Notes under the pieces: generated by a model
What the model was told of the DNA's origin: nothing
The model's database searches: none
What the model saw: the letters and a program-made list of their open reading frames with translations, nothing else
Origin: Balanoglossus misakiensis
Lineage: Eukaryota; Hemichordata
Reading direction: 5' to 3'
NCBI GenBank assembly: GCA_040954595.2
Contig: CM082583.2
Span: 4,154,001 to 4,218,000, forward strand
DNA length: 64,000 bases
Shown: in pieces, positions 36,501-57,712 of the stretch
How the letters are laid out: each line of letters opens with the position of its first letter
Numbering within the stretch: the first letter of the stretch is position 1
Position numbers and translations under genes: made by a program

Positions 36501-38937
36501 CTTGTACCCGAGAACTTCATGTTCACAGAAAACTTTTGAGCTGAGATGGGGACTCATATTATGTATGTGTTCTTTTGCAGGTATTCCTATCGCAAAACAA
36601 GTACGTTCACGGCGACCTGGCAGCCAGGAATGTATTAGTCGGCGATGATCTGATGGTGAAGATCACCGACTTTGGATTAGCCAACGACGTGTATCTGCAA
36701 GGGTGGACAGCCCTGCCAACCGAAAGATTGCGAGCGGTGAAGTGGGTCAGCTTGGAGACCAACTTACAAGGAATGTGTACCATCGAAAGTGACGTGTAAG
36801 CCAACATCTCATCATAAAGCTAAACGAGAGACCAGTTTTCACAACTATACAATTAACTGTAGGACATTTAATTCACCTCAGCCAGAAATAACTATTCTGA
36901 AATCACTATGGCAAATATTTTTAACAATTTCGCTGCAATGTTTAGGGACAGTGATTGGTGCATACTTTTGATGCGTAATGAAAATCAACGCACGGGACAT
37001 TGTGACACTTTCCATCTTGAATCTATCGACTGGGAAATTGCTTGGGTATAGAGGGCTCTGTAGCCATATCTTCAGAAATGAATATGATGTATTGGAATTC
37101 AAAATTGGTGTTCGTGTGGTCCATTTTCAGGTGGTCGTTTGGTATCGTCCTCTATGAGATAGTGACAAAGGGTGCCACGCCGTACCCCAGCATGTCGGCG
37201 GCTGAAACCATCGCTTTGTTGAAAGACGGGTACCGAATGGAAATACCAGAAGAATGCCCCATGGAAATGTGAGTTGCCTTTCGTACCGTGTACTGGCTGT
37301 GACCTCAGCTCAAATTTTGTGATATTTTAGTGCCATGTTTCATTTATTATGTTGTAAGCCAGTTCTGTTGCTACATTTCACATGAGAGAGTACCTTGAGC
37401 GGTAATGAATTCTTTTATCATAGAAATAAAGAACTTTTATTTGTCGTTAACACTTTTTCTCGGTGTTCGATGTAGGTACGATCTGATGCGGAAGTGTTGG
37501 CGAGAGAAACCCGAGGAAAGACCGACCTTTCCCGATTTGTTAGAAGCAATTGATCAGATTCTGATTAAATATGTTGACTACATGGATGATGGCGTCACAG
37601 TTGACGACAAGATGTACGAGAACGATGACGTCATAGACAGGACGGCACTTTCTCTGACCGTTGATGGCGATGTTCAGGCTTCAAAGGTCAGGACAATCTA
37701 CACGTAACCACTCGCTCGAATAGCAATCTATTTTCTCTCTTACATACAAGACTATAGCTTAGTCGGCGGTGTTTGGATCATACCCTTCCACTCTGGCCCG
37801 TGGTTATAAGTTCTTGCATCCTATATTGGATTTTCCCTTCTTTGTTTGATATTATCTGCCCTTAGAAGATGCCTTTCCTTGCGGACGCAATGGTGGTTGA
37901 ATACCCCAATTTTAACGAAATTGTTTCCCACCATAATAATCATGATTCAGCAGCGAGTTAGAATGAAAACGTTTAGTATTTCGTTCCTAAATAAACCATG
38001 CCTCTTCCGGATCCAATAAAATTACAACCAATAAATATGTATTTAATTTAATATTTTCGTCGTGTTTTCTTTTATACTTTTTTATCAGTACATCTCATAT
38101 TTTTATTTAAGACATTTTAAGGTAGCATTGTACAAGACTTAGTTGCTTACTTGTGCGGGGGTCGTGTTAATAAAATCGTTTTTAATGCAATTATGCCTCA
38201 TAAGTCATTGAACTAAACATGCCTACAATATTTTACCAAAATACAGATGACGTCATCTATTTCACGCTCATCACTTGAAGTTTCTGACCACCGTTAAAAA
38301 AAACTAAAGTCAACTTTGATGGTTTACCAGACATTTTGAGAATAATACAATGTGGATAGTAAAATATATCTGCATGTTATTTAATGAGTGAGCAGCGCCT
38401 TGTCAAACTTTAGAGTATCTTGAAAATCCAGCAACGATCTAGGCGAACTACGCCAGGCATTACATTTGCAAAGACATCTAGTTTGGTTTTACACAGGATG
38501 TATAAACGACATTGATAACAAATGTCTATTCCTTTCGACATAAAATATTGACGCCTTTCAGATTTTCATCAATCTTCCAGGGATAACTGTCGCATACAGG
38601 TTTACAGTTTGCACCAAGTATTAAGCCTTAATTTGTCGCTGGTCCCGTTTTTTGTCAAGTGTTCTAATTCTAATTAATTTCATTCCGATTTTCTTCATTA
38701 TCGTATGTTGTACTTCAACGTGCCTTTTCACTTCCCCGCCTGCAGAAATTCCTATCGAAGACTAAAAGCCAAGGGAGTGGTGACTCAGCATTTTCGGAGG
38801 AGAGCGCCCTCACTGGAGAATCCAACATATCGAGTTGCTCGACAGACAGAACGTTAACGCCGACACGCATCATCGAAAAGAGCCATTCTCCGGTAGGTGA
38901 GGAAAACCAGGAGGAGGAGGAAGAAGACGCGCTTTAA
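20204..38937 (+). CDS. Receptor tyrosine kinase with fibronectin-III ectodomain
   Basis: Single-pass receptor tyrosine kinase rebuilt from exons that join in phase: 20204-20285, 20809-20907, 21250-21422, 21918-21974, 22315-22382, 32753-32797, 33255-33451, 33710-33787, 34250-34358, 34575-34853, 35350-35529, 35798-35979, 36226-36309, 36581-36795, 37131-37268, 37476-37686, 38746-38937 (TAA at 38935). Order: signal peptide, FN3-like ectodomain, transmembrane helix, juxtamembrane acidic segment, tyrosine kinase, acidic tail. It should sit in the plasma membrane and phosphorylate tyrosines after ligand binding; the ligand is unknown. I cannot assign a vertebrate orthologue, and the kinase resembles the FGFR/RET/TIE-type group in general. 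The catalytic loop reads HGDLAARN instead of HRDLAARN. Confidence 0.88.
22497..22740. repeat. GC-rich module, left copy (inverted relative to 32388-32608)
   Basis: TACACTACAGACTGAATGTCCTG at the left edge is the reverse complement of the sequence at about 32586-32608. The body is rich in CCTGGCGCGCC- and GCGCGCCAGG-type words, unlike the AT-rich surroundings. It could be one end of a larger element or an independent inverted MITE. Confidence 0.6.
24384..24515. repeat. 130-bp near-perfect palindrome
   Basis: GCCCTGACCATAAACGTTTG at the left is mirrored by CAAACGTTAATGGTCAGGGC at the right, and the inner GGAAAGCCAAAATTCATGGG is mirrored by CCCATGAATTTTTGGCTTTCC. The loop is short. The opposite arms differ at only a few bases. 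Confidence 0.85.
24707..24956 (-). other. Possible proline-rich terminal exon on the minus strand
   Basis: On the minus strand, an acceptor-like CGATCAG (just right of 24950) is followed by an open frame of about 75 residues rich in proline ([30 protein letters not shown]) ending TAG at 24707. Nearby minus-strand frames at 25.4-25.7 and 25.8-26.0 kb contain hydrophobic stretches. Together they faintly recall a small Shisa/VOPP-type membrane protein nested in the intron, but I could not join exons in phase. Confidence 0.2.
26207..26312. repeat. Short direct tandem duplication
   Basis: TAACTCGGATAGAAAGCAGAA and its following AATCCACAATGTCTGACAGGT recur twice about 60 bp apart, with a 4-base difference (AATTAATG versus AATG). 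Confidence 0.8.
27036..27395. mobile_element. Left half of a TIR-type element interrupted by the LINE (tentative)
   Basis: TTTAAAGTGGAACG at about 27036, then TTCATTCACTTTCACTT and GTGACGTCAGCAACT, are matched in inverted orientation at 31480-31646. TTAA flanks both outer edges, which would fit a piggyBac-like non-autonomous element. Similarity between the halves is patchy. Confidence 0.4.
27596..30937 (+). CDS. LINE ORF2: partial AP endonuclease plus reverse transcriptase
   Basis: Uninterrupted frame of about 1,113 codons from the 5' truncation to TAA at 30935. The endonuclease part keeps IVCGDFNAR and SDHHPVLF. The reverse transcriptase shows [63 protein letters not shown] and the catalytic FADDLTLFS (Tyr replaced by Phe in the YxDD box, common in LINEs). 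The C-terminus has a Cys/His cluster (ICHYCNTNN followed by HFCLICPFY). The first ATG inside the frame is at 27764, but this is not a native start. Confidence 0.92.
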   Translation, partial: CDADYSLPGYDKFHISRCKNNYFGRPSGGISIFYRSQFHRNVKVFKNDFTSDIVWVMFTSHSLMMVFGVVYFSPLGSSKYADEQNFSLLEDDLASLSAKFPDFKFIVCGDFNARTATEPDYVSNDNVNLLPLGDDYIFEQQIPDRASMDHTVNSYGHLLLSFCKHSGMKIVNGRLYDDLNHGHFTCVKEQGGSVVDYVLTNYVNFEIFEYFGVSDRPESDHHPVLFDLKYHTVSQISNAKSNEASAQYTKYTWNDKDQNAFVSFWDGERGNNSATEVMVALEYNDISHATSTLMESILASVQSMKVSCTKFTGSYHGKCKSWYDQECSQLKRCVNKALNNFRNSRSSSCLKIYIDLKKEYKCLLNFKKNAFYEFEKQKLEILSRQSNSKEFWKLINVKKCGPAPNISGEEWFNFFSELFTEPLTQVHTSDTEFYEEIKTFMDQVNYHENLNDTVYETGELETDITMGEFDNALCRLKGGKAPGFDGISPEILKNSPLHLKRLILCVFNKILNTGNFPEQWAQGLIVPLHKKGPKDIVNNYRGITLLPTINKVFSDIVYQRLLAWSETYFPLIEEQGGFRKKYSTADNIFILHTIVTRYLDLKGRFYCAFIDFEKAFDRVNHCLLFYKLFKAGLKGKVFSVLRSMYANVTACVRTSAGMSDFFKCELGVQQGSILSPLLFTLFINDMREALDHDFAGVHIATIKLFFLLFADDLTLFSSTKIGLQRLLNNLSVYASKWKLRVNIDKSKIIVFRKGGRLKASEKWFINGNRIEVVPVYNYLGVLFSSSGLWNKAQSQLAIQATKALFNVKKSLCKFRLLDVSLAFKIFDTKILPIMMYGSEVWGLHAGEQIEIVQNKFCRFILKLYHNAPNLAVKGELGRFSIRTVRLARVVKYWLRLLSLPHCRIVHTCYKFQFCEAEKSKGCWAFGVKQLLFSLGMGEAWLSQGVGNVNVFLSLFKQRCQDIFIQEWYANMSAFPKLDTYCKFKSSFGREKYFSVLQEEKFRNALCRFRVSAHTLRIESDRHLHNQRAERICHYCNTNNIEDEFHFCLICPFYTDLRAKYIPKYFYTLPSIDKFVKLLQSENASIIQNLSKFILFSTRKRHNAIPGSTPANVV
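27596..31034 (+). mobile_element. 5'-truncated LINE retrotransposon with 14-bp target-site duplication
   Basis: A non-LTR retrotransposon inserted in the sense orientation in the kinase intron. TATAATGGAAGCCA occurs at 27582-27595 and again at 31035-31048, immediately outside the element. The 3' end is a simple AATAATAATA-type tail. The open frame is already in phase at the first base after the left duplication, so the copy was truncated during reverse transcription and lacks the endonuclease N-terminus. It is probably young. Its clade is uncertain (CR1/Jockey-like by overall layout). Confidence 0.9.
31180..31646. mobile_element. Right half of the same TIR-type element (tentative)
   Basis: The reverse complement begins TTAAAGAGGAACGACACC and contains AATTCACTTTCACTTCC and TGACGTCAGCAACTTGCG, paralleling the left half. 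No transposase frame is seen. Confidence 0.4.
32388..32608. repeat. GC-rich module, right copy (inverted relative to 22497-22740)
   Basis: Ends with CAGGACATTCAGTCTGTAG, mirroring the left copy. The interior has tandem GGGCCCATGGGC and GGGCCCGCCAAACACA words. It lies just upstream of the acceptor at 32752. Confidence 0.6.
33255..34358 (+). CDS. Membrane-proximal fibronectin type III exons of the receptor kinase
   Basis: Exons 33255-33451, 33710-33787 and 34250-34358 encode [10 protein letters not shown], then [20 protein letters not shown] and [16 protein letters not shown]. The conserved Trp in strand B and the Tyr-x-V pattern are FN3 features. A Thr/Pro-rich stalk ([10 protein letters not shown]) follows. 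An earlier set of exons (20809-22382) ends in [19 protein letters not shown], which looks like the F-G strands of another FN3-like unit. The short exon 32753-32797 is Cys-containing. Confidence 0.75.
34575..34853 (+). CDS. Transmembrane exon of the receptor kinase
   Basis: A Thr/Pro-rich stalk is followed by a clear hydrophobic helix ([20 protein letters not shown]), a stop-transfer KRRQRPK and an acidic juxtamembrane stretch ([10 protein letters not shown]) with a Tyr that could be phosphorylated. Entry phase 1, exit phase 1 (GAAG|GTAGGC). Confidence 0.85.
35350..37686 (+). CDS. Tyrosine kinase domain exons
   Basis: Glycine loop [10 protein letters not shown], beta-3 lysine in VAVKMLK, alpha-C glutamate in MLREITIL, gatekeeper region [13 protein letters not shown], catalytic loop [16 protein letters not shown] in ITDFGLAND, an APE-equivalent AVKWVSLET, and [19 protein letters not shown] with [12 protein letters not shown] near the end. 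The catalytic Asp and Asn and the DFG Asp are present, so activity is likely. The HRD Arg is Gly, and the activation loop has a single Tyr (NDVYLQGW) rather than a Tyr pair, so activation-loop control may differ from classic receptors. A C-tail Tyr lies in DKMYENDD. Confidence 0.9.
38746..38937 (+). CDS. Terminal exon of the receptor kinase: Ser/Thr-rich and acidic tail
   Basis: Acceptor CCCGCCTGCAG enters in phase 0, matching the donor AAG|GTCAGG at 37686. It encodes a Ser/Thr-rich tail ([18 protein letters not shown]) ending in a Glu-rich stretch and TAA at 38935-38937. A GTAG|GTGAGG inside could be an alternative donor, but reading through gives an immediate natural stop. Confidence 0.65.
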   Translation, partial: KFLSKTKSQGSGDSAFSEESALTGESNISSCSTDRTLTPTRIIEKSHSPVGEENQEEEEEDAL

Positions 38938-39464
38938 TTCCATGGCAACCATGACAGCGGGACTAACTCAAACAACTAGCTTGTTGTCAGCTCGTTAAGT
39001 GACTTTCAGTGACTGAATGTGATCGTTTTATTTTGACTTATCAGTGATGAAAAACCTCCCACAAGAGTGAGTCTATACGAAGTTTATGATACAAAGTTGG
39101 TCGCACTATTGGAACTAACTTACTATTGGAAATATTCGCCAAACAGAAAATGCGAAACTCCTGATATTCTCACGGAATCAGTACGTTCGTATGGACGTAT
39201 ACATTATGTCATAAATTTAGACATTTTTATACTGTGATTTGTATTGTACAACATTATGTCGGTAAGGAACATTCTGTTAGTATATATATTCCCGTGATAT
39301 TTAGTTTGTTTGGCGTCATCGTATACGAATGTTTTTCGTGCTCCTACGAGGAGGGCTGGTTTCCGCGAGGTGAACTGGCTCAAATGGCAAATAGACGTGC
39401 CAGTTATAAATGAACAAGTAGAGGGCGTTGTTCTCAACAAGAATGTGAAATATTTCTACATTTA

Positions 39465-40108
39465 GGGAGCATTCGTTTTTTACAGGGAGGGGGGGGGCGG
39501 TGGAATTTGAGTCGCCGACTAAATGTAAAAGGCAACCCCCCTGGAAATTACTTTTCTAAAATGTGACCCCCCCCCCCAAAACAAAAAAGTTTATCCACCG
39601 GATTAAACTTATCAAACTTTGTCAGATATTGGTGTATGTTCGACATACCACATTGAAGGGGGTGGGTTTGGGAGGGGGTGTCCCCCTCCCACGTAAGAAA
39701 ATTTTATTAAATACAGAGCTCAAAGCTGCATTTTAATGAACCCAGCAAAAGCAAATTAACGTCGCCGCTCAAAGTTATCATGGGGTGGGGGCAAGTCCCC
39801 TGACCTGGGACACTAGATAAACCAGTCATTGATTGAAAGGTGTTGATGAATGAAGGGGTGGGTGTGGGAGGGGGTGTCCCCCTCCCACATTAGAAAATTT
39901 TTTAAAATAAAGGACGCGAAACTGCATTTTTGTGGACTCAAAATAAATATTTAGCCGTCAAAGTTTTCAAGTCCCCCCCTTTTCAGTCCCTATATAATAA
40001 TCCCTTGATTATAACATTTGTCCCCCCCTAAAAACTGCTTTGTAAAAGTAAACCCCCCCCCCTGATTTCCACCGCCCCCCCCCCTCCCTGTAAAAAACGA
40101 ATGCTCCC
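39465..40108. mobile_element. Harbinger-like MITE 1 with G-tract termini, TSD TTA
   Basis: The terminal inverted repeat GGGAGCATTCGTTTTTTACAGGGAGG is mirrored by CCTCCCTGTAAAAAACGAATGCTCCC, flanked by TTA at 39462-39464 and 40109-40111. The interior has two copies of a GGGGTGGG-GGAGGGGGTGTCCCCCTCCCAC-type block. It is non-autonomous at 644 bp. A 3-bp TWA duplication is typical of PIF/Harbinger. Confidence 0.85.
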
Positions 40109-40578
40109 TTACTACTAGTATCTATTATAGTATACAACATTTCTCCTGGAATTCTTCCCTATACAATTTTGTCGAAATTATGAAATGAATGAATGACAAA
40201 TACACGAGTTTGGCAGCAAATATTATACAAGTCAAGTAGTTTGATTCGAAAACTGAAAAGTGGAGGCGCTTGCAGGCCCAACCGTTGGCAACAAAGTGTA
40301 CGACAACAACTTAACCCATTGTTAAAAATGTTTGGAGGCGTGCTCATTGTCGAGGTGGCTTGATACAGTGTGTGAAGAGGTACACTCAATTATCGAAGTG
40401 TCAATCTCCCTATCTCCCTGTTGCTTTATCGATTCCCTGGTACACTGCAACATAAATGTATTACTGATGCCCCTCAACGATGGAGACTGTGACCAGACCG
40501 TCGGGTTGGTGATATCCTGCTTTTTGGAGGAAGTCTCTTGTTGTGCCAGAAACTAGCCCTGAAAGAGTTGACCACTAA

Positions 40579-41397
40579 AGGACCGTTCAGATTTTACGCC
40601 TTGGGTGGGGGGGGGGGGGGGGGGGTCGTCGGCAAGTTTGTGTCATCGGTTTTCAAAATTCGGCAGACCCCCCTTCACCAGGACCAAAACATGATGACCC
40701 CCCCCCCCTCGAAAACATTACACCTACTTGTGGAGGAACAAAGCTTGTTTCCAAGAGCCTGCTCGCCGTCCTGATCTTATGTACACTGTATGCAATAAAG
40801 GGAAAGAGGTTCCCCACACCTCATTTATAAATTTCTGTAAGAAATTTATAATTGGGGTGTAGTATAGTGTTGCAATAAAGAAATCTATGAATAAATTAAA
40901 ATGACAAGTCAATTGGTAAAAACGAGAGAAGTGAAGGGGTGGGTGTGGGAGGGGCATAAGAAAATTTTGTAAAATACGGAGCCCAAAGTTGCATTTTAAT
41001 GAACTCAAAAGCAAATTAAGTCAATGTTGGGGAGGACATTTTTTACTTTTGCTGCTAAAAGTTAGCATCGGCCGGTGGGGTACGGTGGCAAGTACTCTGC
41101 CCTGGTACACTAGACAAACCAGCCAATTATAGAAATGTTGCGAAGAATGAAGGGGTGGGTGTGGGAGGGGGTGTCCCCCTGTTACATTAGAAAATTTTGT
41201 AAAATGAAGGGCTCGAAACTGCATTTTTGTGGGCTCAAAAGCAAAAGTTGGGGGGGGGGGGCAAAAGTGTGTAACCCTTCTCTAAACGTTTCGAAAAAAA
41301 GATGACCCCTCTTTTGGATTTCAAAATTTGTGACACCCACCCACTTCCCGGATTTTGCCGCCCCCCCCCCCCCAGGCCATAAAAACTGAACGGTCCC
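40579..41397. mobile_element. Harbinger-like MITE 2, diverged relative of MITE 1, TSD TAA
   Basis: AGGACCGTTCAGATTTTACG at the left is mirrored by ACTGAACGGTCCC at the right (with ATAAAA before it), flanked by TAA at 40576-40578 and 41398-41400. It shares the interior motif GAAGGGGTGGGTGTGGGAGGGG with MITE 1 and has long poly-G and poly-C runs just inside both ends. Confidence 0.82.
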
Positions 41398-42404
41398 TAA
41401 CCAAAACAAACGCTAGAGGGGCGAGTTTTGTAGTACACATTGTGCTTGTAGGCTTGGGTACGGTTCGCGGCCGGCTTGGGGCGAATATGCCTTCAGCCAT
41501 ATACGTGGAGCATCATCTGCAGGGCGTCGACTTGATAATTGAATTGAAACTCACATTCCAAAGAGTGAATTTACATAAACTTTGGACATTACTGGTAATT
41601 CAGCGCGCGTGTGTGAACATACCAGTAAACGTCCGGGAAATAAATCGACCTGATACACACAGTCGCTTGAAATTTGTGCGTTGTTTACAAGGTGATTGTC
41701 CTGATACCAAGTCAATGCACTGCGCATGAGCAAACAATAAATGAAAACGTTGCGGGGAAAGTACCCTTTACACTTCAAAAGACCGAAGCTTAAGACTGAC
41801 AAAGATAGCCGGATTTCAGCACTGTCGGTAATGTTATGCTGTTATGATGGAATTAACAATGCTTGATAAACTAGCTGCGCTTGTGTGTCTGCTTTAGGGA
41901 CTTAAGGAACAATTTCACAGTTTGCAAAATTAACTTGCACAATCTTTACGTGTCACCTGTGGGGAAAACACCATACATTTCCGGGTGCAAAGTGCAGTGT
42001 CCAGTTTTAGGCACGGTTTGCTTCACCGTGGCCATTTTCGTTTGCTTCGACCACCCGTGTCTTGACGAACCATTTATTTATAGTACTTGAATCATAATTT
42101 GTTAGTTGTAACCTTTGCTATCATAATTTAGTTAGGCTTGGTGTTTGTATGTCATGATTCGGTAACAAACGTTTACGAAAGCAGTCTTCACACTGATCTG
42201 TAGCAACAGAGCATTCTTTTCAAGTTAAGCATGGTACATATACATGCATGGAAACTGCAGTACCGTAGCTCGAAGTTTTGCCTCAGATAGTATTTTGGGT
42301 TTTCCATTCAAACACAATCATACCGGGCAAAACATCGAGCTTCGGTACTGCAGCTGGGTACCCGTTGTTGGATACAACTGTAATACACCAACCGCCCAAC
42401 GCCA

Positions 42405-42406
42405 CT

Positions 42407-42461
<55 letters not shown>

Positions 42462-42480
42462 TCATCAACAGCAACAACAC
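42405..42480 (+). repeat. (CAC)n/(CAA)n trinucleotide tract
   Basis: CACCAC repeats pass into about 17 CAA units and a few CAT/CAG. It is in an open frame (His/Gln-rich), but no splice or start evidence makes it coding. It could lie in the 5' UTR or promoter of the next gene. Confidence 0.85.
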
Positions 42481-42583
42481 AGTCGCCAGGCACAAAGGCG
42501 TGTAAGTAATTTGACTTATCAGCTATTTAATGCTAATAACCGAATTTTAGCTCGTTTCAGGGACTTGACAGAGGATAACTGAC

Positions 42584-42656
42584 ATGGCCGCAACATTTGA
42601 CTTTGATGAATGGCCTGGCATAAAACTCCGAATTGACGAAACTATTTCCAAAAAAG
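42584..42656 (+). CDS. Candidate first coding exon upstream of the DED exon
   Basis: ATG at 42584 opens MAATFDFDEWPGIKLRIDE and ends AAAAAAG|GTAAAA in phase 1. Its position fits a first exon of the DED-glycosyltransferase gene, but the DED exon offers acceptors only in phase 0 or 2, so an intermediate exon is missing or this exon is not used. Confidence 0.35.
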
Positions 42657-43138
42657 GTAAAACTTCACAACCTTCCTTCTTGAAGTGAGACATTGCTATC
42701 ACACACTGCAGTTATACTTCAGTATCCTGGATACATTTAACCTTCACACTACCACCCCTCTCGATCTCTTGATAAAAATTTAACGCGCCATTTTTCGGCG
42801 TGATTTTTTTAAATGAGTAATGCTTTAAACAGTTAGTAATTAAACGGATCCTATGGATTAATCAGTTTAGAATATCACGTTTCAAATAATTAAAATAGAA
42901 AGATTATCCACGTTGTTTAAATAATTTTTGACATTGACATGAACTTTGGAATTTTGACGGTAGAGTGTTTTATTTACGTCAGTATAAGCGACTTATTTAA
43001 CTAGTGTAGTTTTCAACTACTTGTTCTAATTTTCACAATATTTTTTTTCGAAAATAGTTGTTATCAATAAATTGTATTTCTTCGGTACTAACAATTATAA
43101 AGCCCAAAGGAAAGATTAAATAGGATATATCTTATACT

Positions 43139-55072
<11,934 letters not shown>

Positions 55073-55154
55073 AATGCTACATGTATGATACGGAACATGT
55101 AAGACTCACACGAACTTACATAGTGAGGTAACAGGGTTATTGAGCTGACCCCAC

Positions 55155-55160
55155 AATAAA
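55155..55160 (+). terminator. Candidate poly(A) signal of the glycosyltransferase gene
   Basis: AATAAA about 83 bases after the stop. The downstream duplicated copy at 57.5 kb has AAGAAA at the same position. Confidence 0.5.
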
Positions 55161-55226
55161 TCAAATGCAGCTCATATAGTATAAAGGGGTCAGGGAAGAT
55201 TTCATAACAGTACTAAACATAAAAGT

Positions 55227-57054
55227 ACAACACAACAATTTGACAAATGGATGTTGTGTGTAGACGTGATTGGAGTAAATCGATCGTTTATGCTATTTAA
55301 TTATGCATACATAATCAGTTATTCATAAATGCACATAAAACAAATTCCGATTTACAAAAGTTTCCGGCAAACTTTCATGATTTGCATGTTGTCTAGCCCC
55401 ACGGCTTTCTTGTTAGGATATACTTTTTAAGTTTGGCAATTAGTTATTGTCATATATTGAACTTCCACGTTTATGGTTTGGAATGTCAACGACCTTTAAT
55501 TGCCAGATTACATCGTAGTGATAATGTTAATTTTACAAGTATCCAGTTATACTATGCAAACAACGAACTAAAAAAACATCATGAAAATTACAAGTCTTAA
55601 CCTCGCAGATGCATGATTTGCCCAACATTCATTAAAAGCTGAATCGTTTATTGTGTTGTTGTGTCTTAAATGTATACGGTCACGTGACAGGTTAAGCTGT
55701 AGCCAGTGTCAGATTTTCATTTGTGTGGCCACATACAAAACATGCGCCACCAAATGGCCATATGAAGTCTTATACACGCCCCTGTGTGCATATATGTAAA
55801 TTAGAAGTGAACGTATAAATGTATTTTAGTCATGGCCGCCGTTATGAAGAGCTATCCAATACTTTTTTTTTTATTTCTAGCAGTTGTTATAATGCAATAT
55901 TTTTTGTAGAGTAATCGGATTTTTTTGTGTTATCTTCCCATATCAACATATCGGCTTAGTGTCTTCCCTGAAAATGAAACAGTAGTAAAACAAAGAAATA
56001 CTCGATATAATCGTTATCGTGAATGTGGTATAAAGCTTAGAATTTAGCAGTCATTTTTTCAGTAGTGAAAGTTAATGAATGAATTACAGCAGAAACTAAG
56101 ACATTTATAAGGTGTTCATAAAGATATTATCTTGTAGGGGAAGTAACATAACAAGTAAATAACAATGCATGTATTATATTGAAATAATCACATTTATACT
56201 TTACAGATGTTTTCCGAACCCTCTTGTATTAATTCATAATTTTGTCTGTGGTGAGCTGTTTTCGTTTTTGGTTATTTTTGTTTTTCTATACTCGTTATAA
56301 TATGTGTGCAAGAGTGTCAATTGGACAGTGCAAACATAATATCTCAAGGTAAACTCAAATAAATTGCCGACAGTATAGTAAACAGTGTCGCAAAAATGTA
56401 ATTCGCATGTCATCTTTCCACGATGCAAAAGCAGTAGGCTCTAAATCATTACTTCAATAAATTCAACAGACGCTACTGTAGTATGATTGTCTTTGAAAAA
56501 ATAAGCAGGAACGAGTATGTAGCGATATAAAATAGAAGTATAAACTTAAGTATGAACTTTTCGTATTTAGTATCTCTTTGACTTTGGAGTCATATAGCTA
56601 TAATAATGACATATTTGTTGCTGAAAATATACAATTACAAGAATGGGGGTTAAATATCCATGGTGTATTGTGATATTCTGTTATAAGAACAGTTTCTGTT
56701 TATATACGTAGCATTTTGTAGAATTATCGTGTTTGCGCAGAACTTAAGAGAAGATTGTAATACTTTTGGGGTTTTATTGGGTTTTCAGGAAAAAATTGTT
56801 TATATTTGTAGCATTTTATAGATTGTTTACGCGGAACATTTTTTCGTAAAGTGGCCTATATATACATATTGTAGGATGAACACTTGTGTTTTCGTCTTCT
56901 ACTTAATCAATATTACATGACTGTGCAAGTTTTGTATTCAACAAGGGTTTTTGTGTCTTCATATTCTATCCTTGATTTATGAATACATTGAATCTAAACA
57001 AAAGCATTGTTGTTCTTAAATCAAGGTTGTGAATTGTTTTTGTGTAAGTCCTGG
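55227..57054. other. AT-rich intergenic stretch
   Basis: No gene, RNA or structured repeat recognised. It contains long T runs and stop-dense frames. Confidence 0.7.
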
Positions 57055-57184
57055 GTTTTGTTAATAATTTCAATATTTTTACAATAATGTACACCCCAAT
57101 ATCTCATAATGGACAAAAATACACGTTGTATGACAAGTCGAACATTTTATGGAGTACAACAATATATGCTTCAGTGAATTGTGG
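57055..57184. repeat. 130-bp direct repeat, left copy, flanking the glycosyltransferase fragment
   Basis: GTTTTGTTAATAATTTCAAT through CAGTGAATTGTGG recurs at 57583-57712 with a constant 528-bp offset. The copies bracket the duplicated fragment. Confidence 0.9.
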
Positions 57185-57185
57185 T

Positions 57186-57573
57186 GATTTCCTAAAGAAA
57201 CACTTTCCTCTGGACGTGTGTTCAGCGGTTATAGTTAATACTGCGGTGAATGACGCAGAAAAGGATAAGTCCATCAAAGCTTGGGAACTTCGCATCACAG
57301 ATGTTCTTTACAAGTATGATGAAGCCTTCGAGAGAGCACAGAAAATGAAGGGACTGCTCCAGGCATGCGAGGAAATACAGAAAACTCATGACGTTTTCAA
57401 GAAGGTGTTGTGTGAGTAAAATGCTACATGTATGATACGGAACATGTAAGACTCACACGAACTTACATAGTGAGGTAACAGGGTTATTGACCTAACCCAA
57501 CAAGAAATCAAATGCAGCTCATATAGTATAAAGGGGTCAGGGAAGATTTCATAACAGTACTAAACATAAAAGT
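57186..57573 (+). pseudogene. Duplicated 3' fragment of the glycosyltransferase exon
   Basis: A 388-bp collinear copy of 54839-55226 (offset 2,347) with no indels and about six substitutions by eye. It carries the last 77 codons (from the residues after the E-x7-E motif), the TAA stop and 154 bases downstream. One coding change is Gln to Lys. It lacks the catalytic half and any acceptor, so it should not make a working enzyme. Confidence 0.88.
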
Positions 57574-57582
57574 TTTGTTTAT

Positions 57583-57712
57583 GTTTTGTTAATAATTTCA
57601 ATATTTTTACAATAATGTACACCCCAATATCTCATAATGGACAAAAATACACGTTGTATGACAAGTCGAACATTTTATGGAGTACAACAATATATGCTTC
57701 AGTGAATTGTGG
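57583..57712. repeat. 130-bp direct repeat, right copy
   Basis: Matches 57055-57184. Together with the left copy it shows that the fragment is bracketed by a duplicated host segment. Confidence 0.9.

Larger units (their letters stand above)
38938..42583. other. Intergenic region with two related MITEs and a (CAA)n tract
   Basis: After the kinase stop there is no recognisable gene. The region contains two G/C-tract MITEs (39465-40108 and 40579-41397), AT-rich spacers and a CAC/CAA trinucleotide tract at 42405-42475. Confidence 0.7.

Noticed and set aside
42244-42582. His/Gln-rich 112-residue frame
   Set aside because: Driven by the CAC/CAA tract. No recognisable domain, and it ends just before the better ATG at 42584.
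57087-57419. Functional 110-residue second glycosyltransferase
   Set aside because: It lacks the catalytic E-x7-E region and the whole N-terminal half, and its upstream codons come from the flanking 130-bp repeat.
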